Source of the DNA: Paenibacillus sp. JJ-223
GTDB lineage: Bacteria > Bacillota > Bacilli > Paenibacillales > Paenibacillaceae
DNA: 64,000 nucleotides
Assembly (NCBI RefSeq): GCF_927798175.1
Contig: NZ_CAKMMP010000002.1
Location: 62,001-126,000, forward strand
Direction: 5' to 3'
In this document: in pieces, positions 54,501 through 63,557 of the stretch
Position numbering within the stretch: position 1 is the stretch's first letter
Layout of the letters: each line of letters begins with the position of its first letter
Position numbers and translations under genes: made by a program
The notes under the pieces: model-generated
Databases searched by the model: none
The model's input: the letters and a program-made list of their open reading frames with translations, nothing else
Told to the model about the DNA's origin: nothing

Positions 54501-56564
54501 TCATTGACGCTTCACTTCAACAGTGGATGAGAAAAAGGTCGCTCCATTGCCCATGTCGGACAATCGGTTTGGCGTCAGCATGTTGACCCGCTGTTTCCGT
54601 CCCGCGCCGTCCCACCATAATCCTTGGCTGATGACCGTCCCCGGCAGCATCGCATCGCTGACCTTCGCGACCAGCTCGATGCGCCCGCGGTCGTTCCAGA
54701 CGATAATCGGGTCGCCGTCGGCCACGTTCCGGCGCTCCGCGTCTTCAGGATGAATGTGCAGCAGCGGCATTTTCTCCATCTTCTGATGCTTCGCCGAGTT
54801 GGCGAAGGTGGAATTCAGGAAATTATGGTTCGGCGGGGAAAGGAACATCAGCGGATATTTGTCCTCTTCGCTTGGCCGGCGCTCGCCATCATACCCTTCC
54901 ACCGCCGGGTGGTATGTCGGCAGCGGCGGCAAGCCGCGCTCCCGCATCGTTTCCGAGTACAACTCGATTTTGCCGGACGGCGTGGGCAGCGTTTCGAGGA
55001 ACGTGGCATGCGCCGCCATGTCCAGCTTCACGAACCGGTTGGCTTTGAGTGCTTCCAACGTAATGCCATTCATGTACGGATTGCCCGTATCTTTTAGCGC
55101 ATCCGCGATCATTTGCTCCGGCGTTTCGCTGAATATTTCGGGGTCATACCCCATCGCTTGTCCCAGCAGTGAAAACAGCTCCACATTGCTTTTGCTCTCC
55201 CCGATTTTCGCGATAACCGGTTCCTGCAGCTGCACATACTGATGCCAATACGATGTGTACAAATCCGTTTCTTCGAACGAAGATGCCGCAGGCAGCACGA
55301 TATCGGCGTATTTGGCGGTATCCGTCAGAAACAGGTCATGCACGACCGTAAAAAGGTCTTCTCTGGCAAAACCTTGCATAACCCGCTCTGTATCCGGCGC
55401 AACCACCAACGGGTTGCTGCAATAAACCATGAGGGCCCGAATCGGCTGCTCCGCCTCCAGCAGCGCTTCACCGATCCGGTTCATGTTCACGACGCGCGGT
55501 TCCGGGTTCGCTCGCAGTTCCGGGCGCTCCAAGGCATCGCCGTTGGTGCTGGCATAACTGTTCGTGCGCACGGCCCCGCCGCCGCGCTTCAGCCAGTGCC
55601 CGGTAATCGCGGGCAGGCAGGCAATGCTGCGCACGCTCATGCCGCCATGGTCGTGGTGCTGCAGCCCGTTGCCGATATGGATGTAACCCGCGTCGGCGCG
55701 CCCGTACAGCTCGGCAAGCTTCACGATGTCCTCGGCCGATACGCCCGTAATCCGCGCCACCCGCTCAGGCGTGTACTCGCGGACATGCTCGCGCAGCGCC
55801 TCGTGACCGACGGTATATTTTTGCATGAAGGCTTCGTCCACCATCCCGCGTTCAAACAGCACGTGCATAAGCCCGAGCGCAAGCGCGCTGTCCGTGCCTG
55901 GATAGAGCGGGATGAACCAGTCAGCCCACTGTGCGGTGCGATTGCGATGCACGTCGATGACGACGATTTTCGCCCCTTTTTTGCGGGCTTTCTCGGCCAG
56001 CACGACTTGGTGCATGTTGGTGCTCACGATATTGCCGCCCCATACCACAATGACGTCCGCGTGCTCCGTATCTTCCGGCAATGTGCCGCGATTGGCACCC
56101 ATCGTATATTTCCAGCCCGTATTGCCTGCCGCATTGCAGATTGTCTGCTCCAGCACGCTGGCACCCAAAGCGTTGAAAAAACGTTTGTCCATGCCGTCCA
56201 CGCCGAGAATGCCCATGTTGCCGTAGAAATTGTAGGGCAAAATGCATTCCGGTCCGTACGTCTCGGACAACGCGCGGAACCGGGTCGTGATCTCGTCGAT
56301 CGCTTCGTCCCAGCTGATGCGTTCGAACCGCCCCTCTCCCTTGGCGCCGACACGTCTGAGCGGATACTGCAGCCGTTCCGGATGATAGACTCGCTCCGTC
56401 ATGTTTCTGACCTTGTTGCAGATGGCGCCTTTTGTGATGGGATGATCGGGATTGCCCGTCACCTTCACGATTTTTCCGTTCTCCTTATGTAGCAGCAGGC
56501 CGCACGTATCCGGGCAATCAAGCGGGCAAACCGCCGGAAATACGCCATTGTCCTGATCGATCAT
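54501..56564 (-). CDS. Molybdopterin-dependent oxidoreductase (DMSO reductase family, YoaE-like)
   Basis: A 687-aa enzyme of the DMSO reductase superfamily using bis-MGD. The N-terminal [4Fe-4S] motif CPLDCPDTC followed by GAICNK is present. Then come PLRRVGAKGEGRFERISWDE, the pterin region (ILPYNFYGNMGILG, AGNTGWKY), the VVWGGNIVSTNM domain and the C-terminal MGD-binding barrel (GDPIIVWNDRGRIEL). GGAGGAGGAGAAAGGAC precedes the ATG at 56564. No Tat signal is seen, so it acts in the cytoplasm. The neighbouring FNT channel suggests formate or a related small acid; the true substrate is unproven. Confidence 0.92.
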   Translation of the reverse strand: MIDQDNGVFPAVCPLDCPDTCGLLLHKENGKIVKVTGNPDHPITKGAICNKVRNMTERVYHPERLQYPLRRVGAKGEGRFERISWDEAIDEITTRFRALSETYGPECILPYNFYGNMGILGVDGMDKRFFNALGASVLEQTICNAAGNTGWKYTMGANRGTLPEDTEHADVIVVWGGNIVSTNMHQVVLAEKARKKGAKIVVIDVHRNRTAQWADWFIPLYPGTDSALALGLMHVLFERGMVDEAFMQKYTVGHEALREHVREYTPERVARITGVSAEDIVKLAELYGRADAGYIHIGNGLQHHDHGGMSVRSIACLPAITGHWLKRGGGAVRTNSYASTNGDALERPELRANPEPRVVNMNRIGEALLEAEQPIRALMVYCSNPLVVAPDTERVMQGFAREDLFTVVHDLFLTDTAKYADIVLPAASSFEETDLYTSYWHQYVQLQEPVIAKIGESKSNVELFSLLGQAMGYDPEIFSETPEQMIADALKDTGNPYMNGITLEALKANRFVKLDMAAHATFLETLPTPSGKIELYSETMRERGLPPLPTYHPAVEGYDGERRPSEEDKYPLMFLSPPNHNFLNSTFANSAKHQKMEKMPLLHIHPEDAERRNVADGDPIIVWNDRGRIELVAKVSDAMLPGTVISQGLWWDGAGRKQRVNMLTPNRLSDMGNGATFFSSTVEVKRQ

Positions 56565-56909
56565 GTCCTTTCTCCTCCTCCTGCAAAATGCTATTGCTAT
56601 ATCATATCGCCAATTCGACTTTTTGCGCAAAAAAAGTTTGCTTTGCCTGATTCACCTAAAGATGGCGCGGGTACAATATAAGCAAGGCATCAGGTTAGTG
56701 TTTCCCCACTTCCTCCTTATGCCATATCATGGACCACTCCCGAAATTCGCCATGAACAGGTTTCGTTCCCCCGAACCTCTTCGTGGCGAATTTACTTTTC
56801 TGCGGTTTACATTTTAAAATGATAAAAAAACAAGTGCAGGCATCCCTGCACTTGTTTCGTTATGAGTATAAAACGGTCCTCTTCACGTTACGTTATAACC
56901 TCTCGCGGC

Positions 56910-57092
56910 TTACGAACCTTACACACCTTATTCGGGTTGATTTGGCCGTCTTGCATCGGTAACGAACCTCAGACACGTTATAGTTAGCGTAAGGCCACCC
57001 GATTCCCCTTTTTCGGTAAAATAGCGTGCGTAGGATTCGTTAGCGCTGAACAAAGCGGAAATGAGCCATTATAAGATGCCTCAGGTTCGTTA
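56910..57092. repeat. Cluster of four 22-bp repeats (two forward, two reverse), locus 2
   Basis: Units lie at 56910-56931 and 56960-56981 (forward) and 57021-57042 and 57071-57092 (reverse). The third unit, reversed, differs from the unit at 19480-19501 by a single base. The block lies between the end of the FNT channel gene and the start region of the oxidoreductase gene. The order and orientation repeat those of locus 1 at 19.5 kb. Confidence 0.85.
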
Positions 57093-57128
57093 CGCGTCGG
57101 ATCACGTTGGATTCCTCCATCGCAGGCA

Positions 57129-57971
57129 TTATGCCTGCTTGCTCCATACCGCTCTTGTCTCCGCCTTCGGCTGCGCCCCTTCCGCTGCGGCCGCCTCCGG
57201 TTTGGCTGTGCGCATATACGCCAGGTAGTACGCCCCCGCCACAAAGAGCGCGCCTCCCGTCAGATTCCCCAACCATACGGGCACAACATTCATAAAGAAC
57301 TCGCCCCACGAATAGTGCCCTTCGAAAATGGCCGCCGGAATCAGGAACATGTTGGCCACAACGTGCTGGAAGCCGATGGCCACGAAAGCCATCGTCGGAA
57401 ACCAGATGCCCAGCACCTTGCCGCTCATCGTGTCGGCTGCATAGGACAACCATACCGCCATCGCCACCAGCCAGTTGCAGCCGATGCCGGAGATGAAGGC
57501 CTGCAGGAAACCGTCATGCAGCTTATGCCCCGCCATATCGACCAATTTGGTCAAGTATGCTCCGTCGCCGGTCAATCCCAGTACGTGGCCGAAGAAATAC
57601 GCAACGAACAGCGCACCCAACAAATTGCCGAGCGTCACCAGCAGCAGGTTTTTGAACATGCTGCCTGGCGTAATTTTGCGTGTCGCTGCCGCCAGCGGTA
57701 CGGCCATCATGTTGCCTGTCAGCAGCTCGCCGCCCCCGACCAAAACCATGATCAGCCCCACCGGGAACACTGCGGCCCCGATAAAATTGGCGATGCTTCC
57801 CCACTCCGCCGGAGCAGAGGCAATGACCCGAATATCCAGCAAAAAGCCGAGCGCGATAAACGCTCCGGCCAGAAAACCGAGCACCAACACGGTAGATACC
57901 GGACTTTGCGCTTTTTTCATCCCGGTCTGCGCCGTATATTGTGCAACCTCAAGAGGTGTTTTTGCCGCCAT
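57129..57971 (-). CDS. FNT-family formate/nitrite channel
   Basis: A 280-aa six-helix protein of the FocA/NirC family, which forms pentameric channels for formate, nitrite or hydrosulphide. Signature segments are GGGELLTGNMMAVPLAAATR, ISGIGCNWLVAMAVWLSYAA and AIGFQHVVANMFLIP (pore histidine). The C-terminus is an acidic tail. GAGGAGG precedes the ATG. It lies upstream of the molybdopterin oxidoreductase in the same orientation, 565 nt apart with the repeat cluster between them. A Rex/Fnr-type palindrome is centred 41.5 bp before its predicted transcription start. Confidence 0.94.
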   Translation of the reverse strand: MAAKTPLEVAQYTAQTGMKKAQSPVSTVLVLGFLAGAFIALGFLLDIRVIASAPAEWGSIANFIGAAVFPVGLIMVLVGGGELLTGNMMAVPLAAATRKITPGSMFKNLLLVTLGNLLGALFVAYFFGHVLGLTGDGAYLTKLVDMAGHKLHDGFLQAFISGIGCNWLVAMAVWLSYAADTMSGKVLGIWFPTMAFVAIGFQHVVANMFLIPAAIFEGHYSWGEFFMNVVPVWLGNLTGGALFVAGAYYLAYMRTAKPEAAAAEGAQPKAETRAVWSKQA

Positions 57972-58048
57972 AACGCATCCTCCTCTTACTGTGTGATGAA
58001 TCGCCCTGACAAAGGTCTTTTCTCTTCACCGTTCAACTTCATGTTTTC

Positions 58049-58092
58049 ATTGTATCTCGCCAGGCGGCAAAACTTTGTGCAAATAATCACAA
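58049..58092 (-). promoter_or_regulatory. FNT channel promoter with Rex/Fnr-type palindrome
   Basis: TTGTG-CAAATAAT-CACAA at 58075-58092 has perfect outer half-sites and fits both Rex (TTGTGA-N6-TCACAA) and the Bacillus Fnr site (TGTGA-N6-TCACA) with two inner mismatches. The minus-strand TACAAT at 58054-58049 predicts a start near 58042, placing the palindrome centre at -41.5, the classic class II activator position. Confidence 0.7.
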
Positions 58093-58183
58093 TGCCCGTA
58101 TTAGCGATAATGTTGAACATGTTCCTTTCCATAAAAATGCGGTAAGATGAAGAGAAACCTTACTGAAGAGGGGCTTTGTCATA

Positions 58184-58684
58184 TTGGATTTACGAAAAGG
58201 AGCATGGGCTGCGCTTATTCTTGTCCTTAGCATTTTGCCTGGATGCATTCTTCATTTGAACAAAGTTCAGCCTTCTCTTGCACAACAGCATCTAAACGCG
58301 TTCGAAGACATGATCCACTCTATGGATGACGGGGAATATGCGCTGAACGCAATCATTCCGTTTGACTGGGATGCCATGTATTCATTTTCTCCCTATACCT
58401 CCAAAGAAGAAATCACTTCGGCCATCGGCTTCGAAAGCGATCACGTTTATGAATCGGACGATGAAGCGATCCAACAGATCATTTTCGTGAAAGACCGGGA
58501 AATCGTCTGTTCCCTCTACGGCTCTGTGGTCAAAATGGGTTATCAATTTCATTTTCAGAGCTATGACGAGTATTATCGTGAAGTGAAAAAGAGTGAGAAC
58601 TTTAGCGTGACTGTTCTGCGTGAAGAGAATTTCATACATTTGAAGTTAAGTGGCAGATCGCCGCAGCATGCGGACAACCTGTAA
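58184..58684 (+). CDS. Putative lipoprotein, 166 aa
   Basis: An unrecognised small secreted protein. The N-terminal hydrophobic stretch ends in a lipobox-like LSILPGC (Cys21), predicting membrane anchoring. The rest is acidic, with no known domain and one further Cys near residue 107. It starts with TTG at 58184, with GAGGGG about 11 nt upstream. It is divergent from the FNT channel gene and convergent with the NADH oxidase gene, with which it shares a terminator. Confidence 0.7.
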   Translation: MDLRKGAWAALILVLSILPGCILHLNKVQPSLAQQHLNAFEDMIHSMDDGEYALNAIIPFDWDAMYSFSPYTSKEEITSAIGFESDHVYESDDEAIQQIIFVKDREIVCSLYGSVVKMGYQFHFQSYDEYYREVKKSENFSVTVLREENFIHLKLSGRSPQHADNL

Positions 58685-58690
58685 TCACCA

Positions 58691-58733
58691 AAAAACAGCA
58701 GGCTGACGGATCTCCGCCAACCTGCTGCTGTTT
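58691..58733. terminator. Bidirectional terminator
   Basis: AGCAGGCTGACGGA pairs with TCCGCCAACCTGCT with two mismatches. A- and T-runs flank both sides; it serves the lipoprotein and NADH oxidase genes. Confidence 0.88.
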
Positions 58734-58760
58734 AAATATCGACTTTACATATATAAAGAG

Positions 58761-60122
58761 TTAAACCATTGCCGGTGCTTTCACTTCCACAGGGGGCAGA
58801 GCTTGGAGTCCCGCCGAGTTCAGGAAGTTCCACGGTTTGTTGTAATGCGGTTGGAAGAAGAAGTCGATGAACGCCAGCTCATCCACCGTCATGTTGTTCT
58901 GGATGCAAACCGAGATCGTATTGATCGACTGGGTCAGATCCGCCTGCGACATCACCTGCGCCCCGACGATGCGGCGTGTAGCTTGTTCATACACCACCTT
59001 GAGCAGCAGTTTCTCGGCAGTCGGCATGAACTCCGGACGATAGCTGTCTTCCAGGATTACCGCTTCGACAACCAAACCTTCATCGGCTGCCGATGTTTCG
59101 GTAAGTCCCGTACCGGCAATGTTTTGCTCATAAATTTTGATGCCCGATGTGCCTTGGGTTCCGAGGTAAGGCGTTGTCGGACGAACAAGGTTGCGTGCCA
59201 CGAGCGTACCCATGCGCACCGCGTTGGTCGCAAGCGGAATGTAGGCTGCTTTGCCTGTCGGATTGTAATGGATCGCGCAGCTGTCGCCTGCGGCGAAAAC
59301 GTCTTTGTGGCTGGTTTGCATGTATTTGTTCACGATGATTGCTCCGTTCGGAAGCATGTCGACTTGACCTTTCAGCAGTCCCGTATTTGGACGGAAGCCG
59401 ATGCACAGAATGACCAGATCGGTTTCGATCTCTCCTTTGGACGTGATGACTTTGGTTACTTTGCCATTCTCGCCTTCAAATTTCTGTACCGTTTGGCCAA
59501 GAGCAAGCTTGATGCCGCGTCCAGTCAGCGTATCTTCGATGGCATCCGTGAATTCACGATCCAGGTATTTGTTCAGGATGCGGTCCACGCTGTCGATCAG
59601 TGTGACTTCTTTGCCGTTCATCTGGAAGGCCTCGACAAGCTCCACCCCGATGTAGCCTGCACCAACCACGGTAATGCGTTTAGCTTCTTTTGCCTTTTCA
59701 ATGATCGTGTTCGAGTGGTTGTAGTTTTTGCAGAGCAGGATGTTATCCATCTCGATGCCGTCCAGCTTCGGAATGACTGGCCAAGAACCGGTCGTTACGA
59801 TCAATTTATCGAACGTGTCTTCGAACTCTTCGCCGGTTTTCAGGTTTTTCGCCCGCAGCGTATGGTTGTCGGCATCCACCGCAGTCACTTCGTGCAGCAT
59901 TTTGGTGACCACGCCAAGGTCGGCCAGTTGGTCGGGCGAGGAATAGAACAAGCCGTCGGGATCTTTGACTACACCGCCCACGTAAAGGGCAATGCCGCAG
60001 GATAAGAAAGAGATGTTGTCATTGCGTTCGTAAACCGTGATGGTAGCTTCCGGATACAATTTGGCTGTGTTGACGATGGCTGCGGTTCCTGCATGTGTAC
60101 ATCCGATGACTGCGATTTTCAT
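58761..60122 (-). CDS. nox: NADH oxidase (CoA-disulfide reductase family)
   Basis: A 453-aa FAD enzyme oxidising NADH. The N-terminal KIAVIGCTHAGTAAIV FAD motif is followed by the redox-active Cys42 in NISFLSCGIALYVGG, which reduces oxygen to water in Nox enzymes. The NADH-binding VVGAGYIGVELVEAF and second FAD motif DVFAAGDSCAIHYNP are present. The C-terminal dimerisation domain has IDFFFQPHYNKPWNFLNSAG. GGAGGAATTC precedes the ATG. Streptococcal-type Nox regenerates NAD+ and lowers oxygen. Three palindromes in its promoter suggest redox control. A CoA-disulfide reductase activity is an alternative. Confidence 0.92.
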   Translation of the reverse strand: MKIAVIGCTHAGTAAIVNTAKLYPEATITVYERNDNISFLSCGIALYVGGVVKDPDGLFYSSPDQLADLGVVTKMLHEVTAVDADNHTLRAKNLKTGEEFEDTFDKLIVTTGSWPVIPKLDGIEMDNILLCKNYNHSNTIIEKAKEAKRITVVGAGYIGVELVEAFQMNGKEVTLIDSVDRILNKYLDREFTDAIEDTLTGRGIKLALGQTVQKFEGENGKVTKVITSKGEIETDLVILCIGFRPNTGLLKGQVDMLPNGAIIVNKYMQTSHKDVFAAGDSCAIHYNPTGKAAYIPLATNAVRMGTLVARNLVRPTTPYLGTQGTSGIKIYEQNIAGTGLTETSAADEGLVVEAVILEDSYRPEFMPTAEKLLLKVVYEQATRRIVGAQVMSQADLTQSINTISVCIQNNMTVDELAFIDFFFQPHYNKPWNFLNSAGLQALPPVEVKAPAMV

Positions 60123-60189
60123 GATGAATTCCTCCTTGAGAGTTGGGCATATGATTAAAAACAGCGGATAAATAAACGATAATTAGATA

Positions 60190-60278
60190 TGTGAAATCAT
60201 TCACTTTGTAGCGTACGTCCTTTTGTGATTAATTTCACTTTATGCCCTTATTATAATGTGACATTTTTCACATTGCAA
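60190..60278 (-). promoter_or_regulatory. nox promoter with three TGTGA-N6-TCAC palindromes
   Basis: Sites at 60190-60205, 60224-60239 and 60257-60272 each read TGTGA-N6-TCACA/T, with centres 34 and 33 bp apart. On the minus strand TTGCAA (60278-60273), a 17-bp spacer and TATAAT (60255-60250) form the promoter. The first palindrome fills the spacer exactly; the other two lie downstream. This geometry suggests repression, for example by Rex. Confidence 0.82.
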
Positions 60279-60592
60279 TAGGTTCTACAAAAAAATTGTA
60301 CAAATTTAAAGTTTCCTCTCTCGGCTGTGGTTCGCCTTCCCCTTTACTGACATTACATTTTCCCCTGCTTTAAGACAATTTATGCTTTGCCACGCTTGGG
60401 TTTGAGACAGGTTTCTTTTCCGCAGATTTTTCTTTCGAACGCCCCCTTCGAGGCATTTGAAAAATTGTCACAAATTTATAACAGGGTGTCATTTTTATGA
60501 TGGCAAACGCTTACAATCATTAATATAGATGATCCTTATAATGGATTAACTATGATTAAACTCCCAACATTCCCAACAAGGAGGCTTATCTT
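60279..60592. other. Intergenic region upstream of pectate lyase gene
   Basis: Non-coding A+T-rich DNA. A cre-like word (TGTAAGCGTTTGCC on the minus strand) lies at about 60502-60515 and a TATAAT box at 60537-60542, plausible parts of the pectate lyase promoter. Nothing else is recognised. Confidence 0.45.
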
Positions 60593-61765
60593 TTGAAAAA
60601 AAGTTCACGGTCCGCCCTGCTTCGATTCATCCCGGCTGCCACCTCCATTGCCATGGTCTCTGCAAGTGCTCTGGCCGTTTCGCCGGTTAATGCCGACTCT
60701 GCACCGGTTACGATTAAGACCGAGGTCATCTCCGCCAATGCGCCTGTGGGGGCGGATGTATCCTCCATTTTGCAGAGATTCAGGGATTACAGCGCCTTTG
60801 CAACGGGAGATCTGGCTAAGGACACGGCCTATGCGCTCAATATCGTTTCGTGGCAGATGCCTCATGGCGGCTTTTTCAAAGCGATGGAAGAAAAATACAA
60901 AACCCCATGGGATGGCAAAACCGCTCGCTCGGATTGGAAGGACCCGAATGGCGTTGAGCTGGGTACGTTCGATAATGATGCAACCGTCACGGAAATCCGT
61001 TTCCTGGCCCATATGTACGATCAAACGGGCAATCCGGTCTTCAAGGACAGTATCCGCAAAGCCGTCCATTTCATTCTGGTTTCGCAATATCCATCAGGAG
61101 GCTGGCCGCAAGTGTACCCCAAACGCGGAAACTACTCGGATGCCGTTACATACAACGACAACGCGATGGTGCGCACCATGGTCCTCATTGACGATATGAT
61201 TGAACGGCGCGAAGGCTTCAATAACGACATTCTGAATGAACAGGATCGTGCACGATTGAAAAAGGCCTTGAACAAAGGCATCGACTACACGCTGAAAGCG
61301 CAAATCGTCAACAACGGCGTGCCTACGGTCTGGTGCGCCCAACACGATCCGGTAACCTTCACCCCGCTGCCGGGCAGGGCTTATGAACTGGCCTCCAAAT
61401 CGGGATCGGAATCGGTAGGCATTACCGCCTTCCTCATGTCCAGGCCGCAAACGCCCGAGATCAAAAAGGCCGCGCAAAGCGCCCTCCGTTGGTTCGATAC
61501 CGTTCGGGAAAATGGAACCAAATACAACCGCCAGGGACCGGTGTATTTTGAGCCCGATCCGGGCAGCGTCATCTGGTACCGTTTCTATAACGTGGATGAG
61601 GATGTTCCTTTTTTTGCGGACCGGGACGGGTTGAAATACATGGACATTCGGGAGATCAGCGAGGAACGCAGGCACGGCTATTCCTGGGCCGGAAACTATG
61701 CTCGCAATCTGCTTAGACTGGCCTCCGAGCAAGGATATTATACATTGAGACAGCCGCTCCCCTAG
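60593..61765 (+). CDS. pelA: Secreted PL10 pectate lyase
   Basis: A 390-aa secreted polysaccharide lyase of family 10. The signal peptide is residues 1-35 (basic start, hydrophobic core, cleavage after VNADS or nearby). The (alpha/alpha) toroid shows PL10 motifs: NIVSWQMPHGGFFKAM, GTFDNDATVTEIRFLA, SQYPSGGWPQVYP and the C-terminal RHGYSWAGNYARNLL. It cleaves polygalacturonate by calcium-dependent beta-elimination. TTG at 60593 follows AAGGAGG by 9 nt. It is monocistronic, with a terminator at 61834-61873. Confidence 0.94.
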   Translation: MKKSSRSALLRFIPAATSIAMVSASALAVSPVNADSAPVTIKTEVISANAPVGADVSSILQRFRDYSAFATGDLAKDTAYALNIVSWQMPHGGFFKAMEEKYKTPWDGKTARSDWKDPNGVELGTFDNDATVTEIRFLAHMYDQTGNPVFKDSIRKAVHFILVSQYPSGGWPQVYPKRGNYSDAVTYNDNAMVRTMVLIDDMIERREGFNNDILNEQDRARLKKALNKGIDYTLKAQIVNNGVPTVWCAQHDPVTFTPLPGRAYELASKSGSESVGITAFLMSRPQTPEIKKAAQSALRWFDTVRENGTKYNRQGPVYFEPDPGSVIWYRFYNVDEDVPFFADRDGLKYMDIREISEERRHGYSWAGNYARNLLRLASEQGYYTLRQPLP

Positions 61766-61833
61766 GTATGCTACGAGACAACCCGGTCCACGGCAATTTT
61801 GCCGAAAGCTGCGAACCATTCCGCCACGTTCAC

Positions 61834-61873
61834 AAAAAAACCTGTCACCGGAGACTTCCGGGGACAGGTTTTT
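61834..61873. terminator. Bidirectional terminator
   Basis: AACCTGTC pairs perfectly with GACAGGTT with an inner CCGG-type stem. T-runs occur on both strands. It lies between pelA and the peroxidase gene. Confidence 0.9.
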
Positions 61874-61895
61874 GCGTAATATTCAGGTTTAACCC

Positions 61896-62375
61896 TTAAC
61901 CGAGCAATTGCTCAATTTCGGCCGTCATCGCCTCAGGCGATTCCTTCGGCTCGTAACGTGCCACCACTTCACCGCTTCGGTTCACGAGAAACTTCGTGAA
62001 GTTCCACTGAATCTCATTGCTCTCGCCCTCGCCCGGCTGCTGTTCGCGAAGATATTGGAACAACGGGTCCGCGCCTTCTCCGTTCACTTCCACCTTGGCG
62101 AATACCGGGAAATTCACGCCGTAGTTCAGCTGGCAGAACGATGCTGCCTCCTCGCTGCTCCCCGGTTCTTGGCCACCGAACTGATTGCAGGGAAACCCGA
62201 GCACGACAAGGCCCTGATCGCGGTAACGATCATATAGCTTTTGCAATTCGCCGTATTGCGGCGTCAGCCCGCATTGGCTGGCCGTGTTGGCGATGAGCAG
62301 CACTTTGCCTTTATATTGATCGAGCGACACGTCTTGATTGGCGGTAGTTACCGCTTTGTACGAATATACGGACAT
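61896..62375 (-). CDS. Glutathione peroxidase-like thiol peroxidase
   Basis: A 159-aa thioredoxin-fold peroxidase (GPx/BsaA family) reducing hydroperoxides, in Firmicutes probably with thioredoxin or bacillithiol as reductant. The peroxidatic Cys35 is in ANTASQCGLTPQY. The Gln in FPCNQFGGQEP and Trp in WNFTKF complete the catalytic tetrad, and Cys64-like in FPCNQF is typical of Cys-type enzymes. GGGAGG precedes the ATG at 62375; the longer frame includes that site. Confidence 0.94.
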   Translation of the reverse strand: MSVYSYKAVTTANQDVSLDQYKGKVLLIANTASQCGLTPQYGELQKLYDRYRDQGLVVLGFPCNQFGGQEPGSSEEAASFCQLNYGVNFPVFAKVEVNGEGADPLFQYLREQQPGEGESNEIQWNFTKFLVNRSGEVVARYEPKESPEAMTAEIEQLLG

Positions 62376-62517
62376 GACCGATTCCTCCCATGCTTTTGTA
62401 GGTTTCAAAGGCTGTGCCTCCCGCAAGGTTCACGAACGATGCGCTGGCGATACAGCCGATATTTCCATTATAAACCTGTCCCTGCCCAATACCAAATCTG
62501 CGAAAACGGTACCCTTA

Positions 62518-63345
62518 TTACTTATTCGCCGCGAGGATCGCTTCGTAACGTTCCTGCCGCTCCGACTTGCTCAGCTTCGGACAGGTGTAGCAATAATCCT
62601 GTCCGTCATAGACGACATGATGCAAACAGCAGGCGGGCTTCATCAGCAGGGTCTGCCCGGGCTGGTAGGGATTCGCAACCTCCACCGGCTTGAAGGACAG
62701 GAGGTTTCTTTTCAGCCCCAACACGTCCGGAGGCATGCTGATCACATGCTCGTATCCTTCGATGACCGCTTCGCGTTCCGCCTGTTCAATGGGCATCTGC
62801 TGCACCGCCGTTGTGAACCACCTCAGAATGCCCGCCAGCTGCGACCACATTTGGCCCGGTTTGGCCCCTCCGGCTGCTGCCACTCCCTCAATCATCGGAC
62901 GCAGCTGCTCGCCGTAGTATGCCGTGAGCACCTCGTTTCGCCATGAGGACTGGGCACATGCTCGATTCCGGGGTTCATCTCCCTCGGCTGCCTGTTGAAC
63001 ATGCGGACGCTCTGTCGCATCCCTAAGGAGGAAGCTTGCTGCCACACGGTCGTTCTTCACTTCAAGCTGCAATTCGATATTGTCCAGCGAAATGTCGAGC
63101 CGCGCATCGCATACGGCTGTCATGTAGTGGATCCCAAGCACAAGCCCCCGCAGCGAATGCGTGAAATAAACGGCCGCCGAACGCAGCGAGTCGGCACGAA
63201 GGTGTTTGTTGAACTCGGCCAGCATTTGCCTGGCTTGAACAGGATCTTTCAACGCGGCCAGGGGCATGCTCCAGACTGGCTGCTCCAACGATGTCACTGC
63301 AATTCGGCCATATTGCTGCAGCCAATCGTAATTGATCGCTCCCAT
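62518..63345 (-). CDS. FhuF-like [2Fe-2S] ferric siderophore reductase
   Basis: A 275-aa protein with the FhuF C-terminal iron-sulphur motif: ACCLHHVVYDGQDYCYTC (CC-x10-C-x2-C). FhuF-type proteins reduce ferric siderophores in the cytoplasm to release iron. The N-terminal two thirds show the divergent helical region of the family. GGGAGGG is 9 nt before the ATG at 63345; the ATG at 63363 is part of that site. It lies downstream of a siderophore ABC ATPase in the same orientation, which supports the role. No clear Fur box is visible in the 212-nt gap. Confidence 0.88.
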   Translation of the reverse strand: MGAINYDWLQQYGRIAVTSLEQPVWSMPLAALKDPVQARQMLAEFNKHLRADSLRSAAVYFTHSLRGLVLGIHYMTAVCDARLDISLDNIELQLEVKNDRVAASFLLRDATERPHVQQAAEGDEPRNRACAQSSWRNEVLTAYYGEQLRPMIEGVAAAGGAKPGQMWSQLAGILRWFTTAVQQMPIEQAEREAVIEGYEHVISMPPDVLGLKRNLLSFKPVEVANPYQPGQTLLMKPACCLHHVVYDGQDYCYTCPKLSKSERQERYEAILAANK

Positions 63346-63557
63346 GATCGAAAACCCTCCCATACGAAATTATGTATCGATGTAGATCCAGAATTAACAA
63401 GTTACTTGTTTCAAACGTACATATCCGACATACCCTGATGCCAGATCTCTAGAAATGTACGCTGGCGAACCCTAATCCTGCATAACGCGAAAATGAGCCG
63501 TGTGCATGCAGCACAACGGCCCTTATTATGATTCGCCCATTACAGGCGTTGAAATGT

